This document shows positions 38,240 through 49,640 of a stretch of DNA of 64,000 nt, in pieces (within the stretch, counting starts at the first letter, position 1; each line of letters opens with the position of its first letter). A program made the translations under genes and the position numbers. The notes under the pieces are model-generated. The model was given only the letters and a program-made list of their open reading frames with translations. It did not search any database and was not told the origin of the DNA. The stretch comes from Tachypleus tridentatus (taxonomy: Eukaryota; Arthropoda; Merostomata; Xiphosura; Limulidae), in the NCBI RefSeq assembly GCF_004210375.1, contig NC_134830.1:3410001-3474000 (forward strand), in the 5' to 3' direction.

Positions 38240-39394
38240 GTACCACCTGTTGTACCTCATTTTCTTATACTGCACTCACTTTCAGACAAACCTTCAGAAC
38301 AAATGTCTCCCTTTTTCATTCAGAAGGGACTTGCTGGCTCTCCAAAGTCAGTAAAAAAGCTTCGATCTGGTTACATATTAATGGAAACATCCACATCTCA
38401 ACACAGTGAAATCCTGTTGCATTCAAATGCAATTGGGGATATACCTATTGAGGTTACACCTCATGCTACTTTGAATTCATCACGAGGAGTTATTCTTGAG
38501 AGGGATTTCAAGAACATCCCAGAGTGGGAGATTCTCGCTGGTTTCTCCACCCAAGAAGTTTCTGCAGTGAGGCTTATCTCCACACGCAAAGATGGAATTA
38601 TGGTGCCGACCAATGTCTTCTTTCTCACATTTACGTCATCACGTCCGCCTGCCACCGTCACGGCAAGTTATCTTAATTGCTGAGTATGGCCATACATTCC
38701 AAACCCTCTCCAATGTTTCCAGTGTCAACGGATCGGTCACTCGATGACGTCATGTCGTAGTTCCTTGAGGTATGCTCATTGCAGTGGCAAGGATCACGTT
38801 GCCTATGAGTGTGAAACGGACTCTCATTGCATCAATTGCAATGGCTCTCACCCGTACTACTTTCGTTCGTGCCCTAAATGGTTGGAAGAAAAAAGATATG
38901 CAGCATTTAAAAACGATTCATAACATTACCTACCCTGAGGCTCGAAAATTGCTGTCCACCACCTCATCTCGGACATATGCTGCTGCACTTCGTTCCACAA
39001 CTACAGTGGGAGTGCAAACAGTGTCTCCTAAAAAATCGTTCTCCAAACAAATGAAGTCTTTTGACCTCCATGGTTAAAAAAAGTTGATGAATCATTTTCA
39101 ACACCTATGTCTGTCCCTTATATACATTCCAACAAACCCCAAGATCCATATCCTGTGGTTCTGGGTTCAGGTATTTCCTCGTATACATCTTCCTCTCTCA
39201 CCCCAAGATGCAAAACAATCATTTGTTCACGTCCTCAGTCTCTAAAATCCCCTTCCAACAGCAAAGACCTGCTCAATCGACCCAGGGCAGGATCCATGGA
39301 GGTCGATAGACCTTCCTCGAATAAGGAAAGTAAGAAAAAAAGAAGTGTTCATAAACCGAAGGGTTCTCCAGCCACTTCACCTACCCATTCTTAA
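38240..39394 (+). pseudogene. LINE ORF1 (gag-like nucleic-acid-binding protein), frameshifted
   Basis: The N-terminal part is open from 38303 to a stop at 38683 (S-P-F-F-I-Q-K-G-L..., then E-R-D-F-K-N-I-P-E-W-E-I-L). A frame change is then needed to read P-N-P-L-Q-C-F-Q-C-Q-R-I-G-H, followed by C-S-G-K-D-H-V-A-Y-E-C and C-I-N-C-N-G-S-H-P-Y. These are CCHC-type zinc knuckles, the first with most ligands present and the others partly eroded, typical of Jockey/I-superfamily ORF1. The C-terminal part (39107-39394) is basic and proline/serine rich. Confidence 0.72.
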
Positions 39395-39396
39395 AA

Positions 39397-42300
39397 ATGA
39401 CCACCCTGATACAATTGAACTGTCGAGATTTACGTTCTAATCTGGATGACATCAAAACACTGATTGCTTCCTACCATCCTGTTTGTCTTTCCTTACAGGA
39501 AACATTTCTGAAACCTGCCAATAGTCACCTTTCGGCGATTTTCTCTATACAGAAATGACAGGCTGTGCGACGGACGAGTGCATGGAGAGGTGGCACTGTT
39601 GGTTGATCAGCATGTGCCCACCCTGTCTTTACCACTCGACACACCCTTAAAGGCCGTAGTTATCCGTGTTTCCTTGGGTCATACCATCACTGTTCACTCT
39701 ACCTCTCACCTGGAGAGATATATGACAATATATTACAAGAAGAGATATGTGACAAGGCCAATCAGACCTTGATGCTCTCATTGAACAGTTTCCGTCTCCC
39801 TTTTTCATTCTGGGGAACTTTAATGGACATCATCCCCTCTGGGGAAGTGATGATATTGATAGGAGAGATCGCTCTGCAGAGTGTATGCTCTCTGATCATA
39901 ACCCTTCTCTTTTCATTACTGGTTTTTCTACTTATTTCCATGTGCCTACTCAATCCTTTACTGCTATTGATCTCTCAGTTTGTTCCCCTTCATTATTTAC
40001 CCATTTTTCATGGAGGGTTGACAATAATCCACGAAGTATTGATCATTTTCTATGATCTTGAGAGAGACTGGCCATGGTCGATGCCACCTGACCCACGTGT
40101 CCTATTGGAAGTTGGATCAGGCAAACTGGCCCTCCTTCACTGCTCGTGCAGAACTTGATCCTTCTGTTGTCTGTAAGCCATCAACTGTGTGGCAGCAGTA
40201 ACTAACTGTATTATACAAGCAGCTGCTCAATGTATTCCTAAAACCTCGACACCTTTTCCACTATATCCTCGTCCATGGTGGAATCCTGCCTGCCACATGG
40301 CATAGAAGACTCAAAAACGAGCCTGGGATACTTTCCATAGATATCCCACACTCTCAAACCGCATCACTTTCCAGTGTGCCCATGCACATGATCGAGGGTT
40401 AGGACGTCAAAGCCAGAAGGAATCTTGGATTAAGTTCACAACTGGCATATCTTCTACCACAAGTTCCAAAGTTATATGGACAAGATTCGAAAGGCTAGTG
40501 GGCAACATAACTCTGTTCCCCTCTCGATCTTGGTCTCTGATGGCCAGGAAGTGGCTGATACCAAGAACATCGCTAATACTAGCTAAGGCTTTTGCTGGGT
40601 ATCTAGCACTTCTGCTTCTTCTTCCACCTTCTTAACCATAAAGACTCAAGCAGAGCAATCACCTCTTTCCTTTCAAGCTGATTGTCTCTATGACTATAAT
40701 CTTCCCTTTACACTGGTGGAATTCAAACTGGCCATTCATCAGTCTGACAGCACATCAGTTGGATCTGATGATATACATTACGAGATGCTGCACCATCTAT
40801 CTCCTGCTTCTCTTGATATCCTTCTGATTGTTTTTAACCAGATCTGGCAAGAAAATCTTTTTCCTGATGCCAGGCTATAGTTCTACCTTTCTCCAAGCCT
40901 GGGAAAGATCCCAAGGTTCCTTCAAACTACCGTTGCTTTGACGATCCATCTCTGTCAGACCTTAGAAAGGATGGTTAATGCACGTCTTGTTTGGTTCCTC
41001 GAATCCAACAACCTCCTCTCGCCTACCCAGCGTGGGCTCCGACGACAGTGCTCCACCATGGACCACCTGATTCGACTTGAAATGTCAATCAGAAAAGCCT
41101 TTCTCAAATGACAACATCTTTTAATAATATTCTTTGACATTGAGAAGGCTTATGACACAACATGGAGGTTTGGCATTTTGCAAGACCTCCGTATATGTGG
41201 GTCACGTGGCCATTTCCCATTTTTATCAAATATTTTTAATGGACAGTAGATTCTAAGTTAATGTGGGTTCAACACTTTCCCTTTCTTTTCTACAGGCACT
41301 TGGAGTCCCTCAGGGCTTTGTTCTGAGTGTCACACTTTTCAGTATAAAAATTAATGCCATCACTGAACAACTCATCACTGTTATAAGCAGGCTCTATGTC
41401 AACGAGTTTCATATCTCATGTCAGTCGTAGAATATGAGGTATAGTGAGCGGCAGCTACAGACTGCCCTCAGTTGTTTACTGAAATAGACCACAGCAAACG
41501 GCTTTACTTCCTCTCTCTTTAAAACTGTTTGCATGCACTTTTGCTGCCAACGAGGAATTCATCCTGATCTTGAACTCCGTATCAGTAAAGTTGTGCTGCT
41601 GTGGTCCTGAGACAAAGTTCTTGGGGCTTATCTTTGTCTGCAGCTACGGGTCAAATGTATAATAGCACTGAACATTTTCCGTGTCCTTTCTTCCACCACT
41701 TGGGGAGTGGATCGAAGTTTTGTGGTAAAGATATATCACCCTTAAAGATGCTTGAACCTATTCATCATCAAGGACATCTGCTCTTTACCGGGGCTTTTCA
41801 CACTTCCCCAGTTCAGAGTTTATACGAAGTCTCATGAACCTTCTTTGCACCTCCGCCATTTGCAACTGTCTTTACTATGTGCTTTGAAACTTTGTTCCTT
41901 ACCAAAGCATCCCACCTGGGGTTGTGTTTTCCTTCCTTGATGGGCCATGCTTTTTCAGACCAGACAGTCTGTCATTGCTCCTTTTGGCCTTCGTATCCAG
42001 GCACAGTTGGATGAATTGGGTCTGTCCTTGGATAACATTGCTGTATCCACTTGTCAACCCATCCCACCATGGCTTCTTACAGTCCCCATTTGTGACCTAT
42101 CTTTACGTCATCTGAGAAAAGTAGACACTCCTGATTGGAAATACTGTCTGCTATTTGCTTAACACCTTTCAAACCATCTTTCCATTCCTATTTATACAAA
42201 TGGTTCGAAATCAGGTGACTGTGTGAGCTCTGCCATGATATGTTGTGGTTCGGTGATTGTGTGCAGAATCCCCTGTACAGCTTCTGTGTTCACTGTTGAA

Positions 42301-43010
42301 CTGCATGTCACTTCTCTTGCCCTGCATCACAGGGAAGCTAAAAAGTACTCAAAATGTACAATTTATACTAACTGGCTTAGTTCTATACTGGCCCTGGAAT
42401 TGTTTCACGTTAGTTCTCACTGATATTCAAAATTGACTGGCCCATTTCTCTTTAACATTACTTCTGTCCAGTTTTTCTGGATACCAGGCTACACTGGTAT
42501 TCGCGGGAACGAGCTCACTGACACCGCAGCTAAGTGTATCTGCTCTGGCACATAACGCCGCTGTGCTGTTCCATACATGGACTTATGGTGGTCCTGTATT
42601 GAAGGCTCGGCTCTGTACCAGTTGGCAGTTGACTTGGAATGAGCAACGTGACAACAAGCTTTTCTAAATAAAACCCTGTATTGGACTTTGGTCATATTGC
42701 TTCCATAAGGATTTGAAAGAGGAGGTTGTTCTAACTAGCCTGCACATTGGTCACAGTTTTTTTAACTCATAGTTTTCTTTTATCTGGAACTGATAAACCA
42801 GTGTGTAGTTTGTGTAACACTCAAATCACAATAAGCCACATTTTACTTTTTTGTCATCGTTATGATTCACAACGATGGCACCATTTTAAACATGTTCTGT
42901 TCCAAGGTTTGTCCATAATGTTACAAAGTGTTAGTGGTGATGGTGACACTGTCCACCTTGGTAATGTTTTTAGTTTTTTAAAGTCTATTAATCTTTTTAA
43001 TGCCATCTAA
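39397..43010 (+). pseudogene. LINE ORF2 (endonuclease, reverse transcriptase, RNase H), inactivated
   Basis: ATG 39397 opens with Q-L-N-C-R-D-L-R-S-N-L-D-D-I and C-L-S-L-Q-E-T-F-L (endonuclease, catalytic Glu kept); near 39990-40050 the endonuclease end S-W-R-V-D-N-N-P-R-S-I-D-H-F can be read. Reverse transcriptase motif A, F-D-I-E-K-A-Y-D-T-T-W, is at about 41130, and motif B P-Q-G-F-V-L-S near 41312. The catalytic Y-x-D-D box is degraded to Y-V-N-E near 41396. RNase H starts I-Y-T-N-G-S-K (42190; first Asp replaced by Asn). A terminal C-S-L-C-N-T-Q-I-T-I-S-H-I-L knuckle precedes the stop at 43008-43010. Several stops and frameshifts interrupt it. Confidence 0.78.
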
Positions 43011-43440
43011 ATTTTAATTTATACATTACAAATTTTTAATGTGGCTCCCTTTTAAAAATCACAGTTCATCTAGTTCGATTTGAAATTAGAAACTGACCGT
43101 AACATTAAGTAACTCAAAACCAGGGCTGGAAAGGCCAACTTCAGGTGACTGATAGTGGTTTTTGTACTTACCTGTTAGTCTTCCTGGCTAGTTATGATTA
43201 TTACAGTTATGTTACAGAAAGTCCTTTACAACTTGAATAACTGTAGTTTTCTCTTGACATTGTAGACTAGATGTAAACATTGATTTTATGCTATTTATGT
43301 TTTGTTTAAAATTTGTTTTGTTTTACCTTAATTTCCTTTTAAGAGTTTTATTAAATCTACATTTAACTTTTTACCGGACGTTTGGTGCAGATAGCCTAGC
43401 TGCTTTGTGCTATAAAACACTAAATCAACCAACCAACCAC

Positions 43441-43747
43441 ATACAACTTCCATGTCGTCTCTATTATATTCAGTGGTGAAATAACTTTAACTACTGAGAA
43501 CACTTTGTCATTAGAAATATTTACACTGTCACAAACCATTATATTTCTAGCTATGTTTGGGGCTTTTGTAATTCTATTCAAATTTAAATATTATTAGATG
43601 TGTGTGTGTGTGTAATAACATCTTTACCTTACACACACTTCACTACAATATTTTATTGTTAATAAAAACAACTGTTGATGTGCATATAATCATCACGTTT
43701 TCCCAAACTTCCTAGAGACAGTGGCTACAGTGATCTTGTTTTGTTAC
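43441..43747. other. AFF intron with short (TG)n tract
   Basis: AT-rich sequence after the LINE tail, with a 'tgtgtgtgtgtgtg' microsatellite near 43600. Nothing else recognised. Confidence 0.5.
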
Positions 43748-43862
43748 TAAGTATAAAGATACACAAAAAGCTATCTGTGCTCTGCCCACCATGGTTATCT
43801 AAACCTGACTTCTAGTAGTATAACTTAGCAGTCATAAAACTATGCCACTAAGGGAGTTACAG
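43748..43862 (-). mobile_element. SINE, family B, diverged
   Basis: 'aagtataaagatacacaaaa' and 'ctatctgtgctctgcccacc' then 'ggttatctaaacctgacttc' and a closing 'actatgccactaaggg' correspond to the family-B element in reverse orientation. Confidence 0.65.
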
Positions 43863-43894
43863 GTCACACATATAAGTAAGAATGAACAAATCCT

Positions 43895-44052
43895 GAACCC
43901 CCTAGTGTCAAGAAGTGGAAGGAAATTAAATATGACAACATTCGTGGAGAAATACAATGTCACACAAGATATCATACAACAAACCTCTAGTGTCAAGAAG
44001 TGGAAAGACATTAAATATGACAACATTCGTAGAGAAATACAATGCCACACAA
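43895..44052. repeat. Direct duplication of about 84 bp
   Basis: 'ctagtgtcaagaagtggaa' followed by 'tatgacaacattcgt' and 'agaaatacaatg' occurs twice in tandem with a few substitutions. Confidence 0.85.
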
Positions 44053-44427
44053 CATGTCACACAAGATATCATGCAACATGTCATGGACACCATAATCTGT
44101 CTAAATTACTGCTTATGACCTGCTACAAGATATCTTTGTACCAAATAACAATGGAAATTAGTTGACACACATACAAGTTGTTCACAGCAAGAGCCAAAAA
44201 TTCCAAAATTGTCCGTATCTCTGTTTGAAACCTGGAAATATCTTTGTGTCAAACTGCATATAAATTGGTCAAATTATGACTAACTAATGGACCAAAGATG
44301 TTAAAATTATCTGTTTATTTAACCTTTTTCACCCCTATTTCCAATAACTACCTTAAACAAAGTGTTGTTAATTCTATTGTTTCTTACAGTGGATGAAATC
44401 AGCTTCAACATTGCAAAAAGATATCAC

Positions 44428-44486
44428 GGCTGGAACCTTGGACCCTCTAATCTAATGCTTGCCACAATAGCCATTAGACCACATTG
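44428..44486 (-). other. tRNA-like remnant
   Basis: The minus strand has 'tggtctaatggctattgtgg' (box A-like) and 'gggtccaaggttccagcc' (box B-like), spaced as in a tRNA or SINE head. No full cloverleaf was verified. Confidence 0.3.
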
Positions 44487-45747
44487 ACTCACCAACTAAC
44501 TGCCTTGTTAGTCTTTTTCTTGGAAAATGTTTTTGTTTCATTGAATTTCACAAAGCTTGCAAACTGCCAAGTTAAAAATAATAGACTACAACGAAGGTAG
44601 GTAGTAAACATCACCTACCTTCAAACCATGGAGTTTCTTTAATCAAATGACATGATTAACCATCACATTACAATTTTCCCTCAGCTGAAAAAGGCCAAGT
44701 GTGTTCTGTAACAGGAACTAAACATAAAATATGATGCTATTATTTTTTATAGTCAGATGTAAAAGAACCATAATTGCTACTAAACATTAATTTATCATTA
44801 TTAACATATTTTATTTAAATAGAAAGATATATTTATAAATTAAACTGGAGCAACACATGTAACCAGAAAGATGCATTTCCTTCGTGTACTTCCAGATGTG
44901 CAGCCTCTCTGTATTTCGAAACATGATTTCAAAAATACTATCAGTTATTAACTATCAGTTAATAATCAATACACAATTTAAAGATTCTAGAAACAACAAA
45001 TATTTGAACTATACAGTTTGTAAAAACTTTAAATGTCCTCAAGCAGAAATATATATAATCATAAGAATGCTTTATTGAAAATAATACTTAACATTTTACC
45101 AAGGGTTGTCAGTCCAATAAAAACCTGATTATTAATTAAATGTACTCAAACACACACTTCAAACATGACAACACATTTATACTTACAATCAATCAGCAAT
45201 CTATAATAAAAACAGGTGTCTTACAGTATTGTAACTCTTTAACAGGAATGAGACCTAAAGCAATTTACTAAGATGTTCTGTCACATTAAACATGAGTAAG
45301 AAACACACCATGTTGGATGTTATACATAATTACGTTTCTATAAAAATATTGGCAACACCAGATGAAGTCTGCAGAAATAAATTTGTTTTCAAGATACACA
45401 GTTCTTTAGTAGGTTGTTACATCATGTTATACTTGAGAGTGTGAGATATGGGACAGACATGCCGTTCTCTGTAGGTCATCTCAGAAGATAAATCATGTCA
45501 AAGTTAATTCTTCAAGACTACATCACACCTTGGATGAATCAGGTGCAAGACCACTTCACAATCTCCAGTCACGTGGAGTTGTCACGAGTTGGTCGTCACT
45601 ATCTACAGGAAAATTTAACATACAATGTTTACAAGAAACAATCAGTACAAAATATCCATGTGTTAACACTCAGTGAATGTAAGTGTTTTTTAAACATTTT
45701 CTTAACTGAACACACTACTAATATTAAAACAAACTCATTCTACTTTC
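44487..45747. other. AFF intron, no clear feature
   Basis: AT-rich. One candidate mini-exon on the minus strand near 45340-45385 (TTTCTGCAG acceptor, AAAC|GTAATT donor) has acceptable splice sites but no recognisable peptide. Confidence 0.3.
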
Positions 45748-46660
45748 ATCAGTTCAGATGTGAAAGTCTACTGAAAGTCAGTACTAGGTTTTATTTAATC
45801 TGCCTTTCACTGAACCAGATGTGAAAGTCTATTGAAAGTCAGTACTAGGTTTTATTTAATCTGCCTTTCACTAAACCAGATGTGAAAGTCTATCGAAAGT
45901 CAGTACTAGGTTTTATTTAATCTGCCTTTCACTGAACCAGATGTAAAAGTCTACTGAAAGACAGTACTAGGCTTTATTTAATCTGCCTTTCACTGAACCA
46001 GATGTGAAAGTCTACTGAAAGACAGTACTAGGTTTTATTTAATCTGCCTTTCACTGAACCAGATGTGAATGACTACTGAAAGACAGTACTAGGTTTTATT
46101 TAATCTGCCTTTCACTGAACCAGATGTGAAAGTCTACTGAAAGACAGTACTAGGTTTTATTTAATCTGCCTTTCACTGAACCAGATGTGAAAGTCTACTG
46201 AAAGACAGTACTAGGTTTTATTTAATCTGCCTTTCACTGAACCAGATGTGAAAGTCTACTGAAAGACAGTACTAGGTTTTATTTAATCTGCCTTTCACTG
46301 AACCAGATGTGAAAGTCTAATGAAAGACAGTACTAGGTTTTATTTAATCTGCCTTTCACTGAACCAGATGTGAGTCTACTGAAAGACAGTACTAGGTTTT
46401 ATTTAATCTGCCTTTCACTGAACCAGATGTGAAAGACTACTGAAAGACAGTACTAGGTTTTATTTAATCTGCCTTTCACTGAACCAGATGTGAAAGTCTA
46501 CTGAAAGTCAGTACTAGGTTTTATTTAATCTGCCTTTCACTGAACCAGATGTGAGTCTACTGAAAGACAGTACTAGGTTTTATTTAATCTGCCTTCACTG
46601 AACCAGATGTGAAAGTCTACTGAAAGTCAGTACCAGGAATTACTTATTCTCCTTTCATTG
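45748..46660. repeat. 61-bp tandem repeat, about 14 copies
   Basis: Unit 'gaaccagatgtgaaagtcta' + 'ctgaaagacagtactaggtt' + 'ttatttaatctgcctttcac' + 't'. Two units lack 'aaag', giving 57 bp. Confidence 0.95.
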
Positions 46661-46689
46661 AACCAAAATGTTCAATTTAATCTCCTGTT

Positions 46690-46935
46690 TCATATTAATT
46701 TAGACACACTTGTGTACCTCACTTGAACCATGACTTGCACAGACACTTAAGACTTGCATAACTCACTTGAACCATGACTTACACAGACCTATAAGAATTG
46801 TGTACCTCACTTGAACCATGACTTACACAGACACTTAAGACTTGCATAACTCACTTGAACCACGATTTACACATACACTTAACACTTGTGTAACTCACTT
46901 GAACCATGACTCCCCTATACACTTAGGTTTATGTA
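46690..46935. repeat. Short tandem repeat derived from the inverted-repeat family
   Basis: About four to five imperfect units with 'cacttgaaccatgacttaca' and 'cacttaagacttg'. The same motif is present once, reversed, at the end of the 50.6-51.0 kb repeat, so this array grew from one end of that family. Confidence 0.8.
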
Positions 46936-47338
46936 CCTCACTAAACTATAAGTTTTATAGCAAACAGGTACAAGAAGTCAAATTTTTAATGTTAAACCTT
47001 TAATAGTGAATGAGTTATTGTTAACATGAAACATAAAACCCAGTAAAGACAGTCATTTTAATTTTTCTTTCACTACAACCATCCAATATTCACATCCCAA
47101 CTGAAAGTGGTGTCAGTGTAGCCATGTACCAGATCTCAGGTCAAAGAAAGGTCATAATGAACTGAAGATGGTCCACAGTCCAGTTATCTAAACACAAGAT
47201 CTTGATATCACACTCTGAAAAACTCTTACAGTTAGAAACATTGTAGATAATTCATTAGGTATCAAAATATTAACATGAACAGCACCTTAAACACGGTCTA
47301 CTCAAGATTCAAATCTAATCGTCCATAATTTAGAAATA
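46880..47338 (+). repeat. Left copy of inverted repeat flanking AFF exons 2-3
   Basis: Reverse complement of 50596-51016 over about 400 bp with scattered differences. For example 'cacttaggtttatgtacctc' pairs with 'gtacataaacctaagtg', 'acagttagaaacattgtaga' with 'tctacaatgtttctaactgt', and 'cgtccataatttagaaat' with 'atttctaaattatggacg'. It lies in the intron downstream of AFF exon 3. Confidence 0.88.
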
Positions 47339-47499
47339 TGCCTTCCAGAGATAAATCACATTTAAAAGCTATGGTGTTAATTTATTTTTTCAGTTTTCAA
47401 AGTCAATTTATCATCACAATTTCCTTAATTTATTAATTTATCACCTGTTCTACTTATTCATTCATAATTTAGTATCATTATCCAAACACAAAGTAACCT

Positions 47500-47580
47500 G
47501 GCAACAACAACCCAAAAAGCTACTCTTAGCCAAATAGTCAGATGAACTGTCACAAGAATCTCATGCCTCCAAGTTAACAC
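47500..47580 (-). mobile_element. Possible family-A SINE fragment
   Basis: 'gctactcttagccaaatagt' and 'gaactgtcacaagaa' resemble 'gctactcttttaccaacgaa' and 'attgaccgtcacatta' of the intact SINE. Short and diverged. Confidence 0.35.
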
Positions 47581-47714
47581 TCCAGTGCACATAACTACTA
47601 GGACACATTCAAATGTAACTTTCTAACATTTAGGAACATATCTGGTCACAAAACTGAACAATAAACAAAATAATGTCTGCAAAACAATTATCCATCACTC
47701 TGATTTACACTAAA

Positions 47715-47912
47715 TGGAACTTATTTTCAGTAGTAATGAATAAATGTACCACATTATGAAATAACAATAAATGTTTTCAGTAGTAATGAATAAATGTACC
47801 ACATTATGAAATAAACAATAAATGTTTTCAGTAGTAATGAATAAATGTACCACCTTTTGAAATAAACAATAAATGTTTTCAGTAGTAATGAATAAATGTA
47901 TGAACTTATGAA
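47715..47912. repeat. 51-bp minisatellite, about 3.7 copies
   Basis: Unit 'ttttcagtagtaatgaataa' + 'atgtaccacattatgaaata' + 'aacaataaatg', ending some 30 bp from the donor of AFF exon 3. Confidence 0.92.
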
Positions 47913-47943
47913 ACAAAAATATTTAGTAAAAATCAGTTTTGAC

Positions 47944-48546
47944 CTGATGACCTTGTTGGTTATTGAGTTTGGACTGTTTTTGCTTTACCTCCTGAACACT
48001 CTTGTTGTGGTGGTGATAGGCATGGGATGGTAATCTATTGGCATGTATTAAGTCCTGAGATTTAGAACTCAACACTGTTTTTATTGTATCATCTCTAATA
48101 GATTTGTCTTGTGAGGTCCTATGTTTAGAATCTTCAGACGAAGTCTTACAAAAAATGTAAGATTTCTTTCCATCTACTTCCACTCTGTTATGTTGGCGAG
48201 CACCAATGGGGTTTTGTTGAACAAACTTTAGAGAACCGTGATGGTGACTATTGGTAGAGGTCTTTTCCTTTTTTAATAATAGAGAATTTGCAAAGTGAGA
48301 CTCATTATTAGCACATTGTTTTTTTACAGCTAGTGATGACAGTGGGTTTATGGGACAGTGGTGGAAATGTTCACTTACTGATCCATTTCCATTTTGACTG
48401 CATCCTGTATTGTTAGTGTTGGATACTGCTTTAGAGATTCCAATCAGGTGTGTTGGATCCTTTGTCAATAACGGTTGTACCTGATTAAAGTCCCCCAGTG
48501 TACGTTTAATGCGACGAGAAGTTTCGTCTTCAACGGGAGGAAAGAC
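47944..48546 (-). CDS. AFF: AFF-family gene, exon 3 (rest of N-terminal homology region)
   Basis: The acceptor AAACAG is at 48547-48548, and the exon continues exon 2 in phase 0: ...G-E-P-I-K | V-F-P-P-V-E-D-E-T-S-R-R-I-K-R-T-L-G-D-F. This matches the AFF pattern 'SxRIxxxLGNYxxV', followed by D-P-T-H-L-I-G-I-S-K, the counterpart of 'LVGIPK'. The remaining ~160 residues are low complexity, rich in Ser, Asn, His, Gln and Lys, as in other AFF proteins. The open frame runs to a stop at 47923-47925. Two donors are possible just before it: CAG|GTCAAA (exon end 47944, phase 0, chosen) or AAG|GTCATC (end 47952, phase 1). An ATG upstream at 48600 lies in the intron and is not the start. A 51-bp minisatellite begins about 30 bp beyond the donor. 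Confidence 0.82.
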
Positions 48547-49522
48547 CTGTTTAAGGTAATAATAAACAATGTATGTTAAAACAACCAGATATGATCCCAA
48601 AGATACTAATGAACCCTAAAGGTCAGTTCTTATCTTGAACATGTCAGCACATTCATGTTGTTGGCAGCCAAAATTAACACTTGTTATTTTTTACACTCTG
48701 TTTAACAGTATCAATGATATTATTTCATACTATGTAATATAATTACAGTATTACACTTTCAATGTGCTTTTTCACATTCATCTGAGTACATAATATGACA
48801 TGAACAAAGATAAATTTGTCTCCTTCCACTAGAATATTCAATAGTTCTAAATGTATAGTAATAATATTATTATTGTCTGACACATTTTCAAATCTTTTAT
48901 TAATTATTTTCTCCACATCTGGAGTACAGCTCGTCTCTATTCTATCATTTTACTTTTTAGGATCCTTTCAATTTTCTATGAATGTTATCAGTTCCCTCAA
49001 GATAGAAAGTAGCTAGTAACCCCTACCAGCACTTGGGCTACTCTTACCAACGAAAAGCAAGGTTGACTGTCACATTACAACATCTCTGCAGCTGAAAATG
49101 GGAGAGTGTTCCATAAATGGGATTCAAACCCAATACCCATAGAGTGCAAGTTAACCTCTAACCACCTCATCAAATAGAACTTTATTATTCTAATAGTACA
49201 CTCTATAACTAATGATAAATTGACAGATCGGGAAACTAGGAAAAGTTTATTATTAACTCCACCAGTAATAAACTCCTTGAAAAAGTAGTTTGTAAAGATA
49301 CAAATCATACCAGGAAAGCACAGCATACACAATCTGGTTAATATGGCCAATTTTCAACACAAAAACAGCTAATGTTTTACATAACCAAACAATGTGATAA
49401 ACATTATTCTAAAGGGTGGATGGATGGATTTTATACACAATATCTAAATATAATGGTGAAATTCTAAACATCATAAGCATATAACATGGTTTAGCAAACT
49501 CTGACCAAGAGTATTAACTAAC
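48547..49522. other. AFF intron 2
   Basis: 976-bp intron between exons 2 and 3, phase 0, GTTAG...AAACAG. It contains the SINE fragment at 49005-49170 and otherwise single-copy AT-rich sequence. Confidence 0.7.
49005..49170 (-). mobile_element. SINE, family A, diverged fragment
   Basis: 'cagcacttgggctactctta' then 'ccaacgaaaagcaaggttga' and 'ctgtcacattacaac' match the body, and 'gggattcaaacccaataccc' matches the box B region. Located in AFF intron 2. Confidence 0.6.
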
Positions 49523-49640
49523 CTTGATTGGTTCCCCAAATATAGGTCGTGGTGACCTACTGACATGTTTATCCTCAGTGAGATGAGCTCGGGCTCTAGC
49601 TTGGCGTTCCCTTTCCCGTAGCACATCACGGTCAACATCA
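49523..49640 (-). CDS. AFF: AFF-family gene, exon 2 (start of N-terminal homology region)
   Basis: This 118-nt exon has acceptor TTCTAG at 49641-49642 and donor AAG|GTTAG at 49522. After one base finishing a codon it reads D-V-D-R-D-V-L-R-E-R-E-R-Q-A-R-A-R-A, then ...R-P-I-F-G-E-P-I-K. This is the AFF N-terminal signature: an acidic-arginine start, 'LRxxERERR', then 'LF-G/A-EPYK'. In the family this segment takes part in P-TEFb/super elongation complex contact. The exon ends in phase 0 and joins 48546. The open frame that overlaps it in another phase is a shadow. Confidence is high because both the motif and both splice sites agree. Confidence 0.82.

Larger units (their letters stand above)
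37690..43440 (+). mobile_element. Near-full-length non-LTR LINE (Jockey/I-type, RNase H-bearing), inactive
   Basis: In order: a 5' UTR-like region (37690-38240), ORF1 (gag-like with zinc knuckles), ORF2 with endonuclease, reverse transcriptase, RNase H and a C-terminal Cys-rich motif, a 3' region, and a tail 'aaacactaaatcaaccaacc' ending at about 43440. Stops and frameshifts break both frames, and catalytic residues are replaced (see ORF2). The element is in the opposite orientation to the AFF gene whose intron it occupies. Length of ~5.7 kb fits a complete element; the exact 5' end and target duplication were not resolved. Confidence 0.8.

Noticed and set aside
45340-45385. Candidate 35-nt AFF exon with good splice sites (T-S-S-G-V-A-N-I-F-I-E)
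   Set aside because: Vaguely like the start of the AFF ALF region (V-x-x-I-L-x-E-M), but too short and without the following W-P-P-P-L-T motif. Not reliable without transcripts.
48547-48600. ATG at 48600 as start of the 225-codon AFF frame
   Set aside because: An acceptor at 48547 joins exon 2 in frame with family-conserved sequence across the junction, so the residues upstream of it are intronic.
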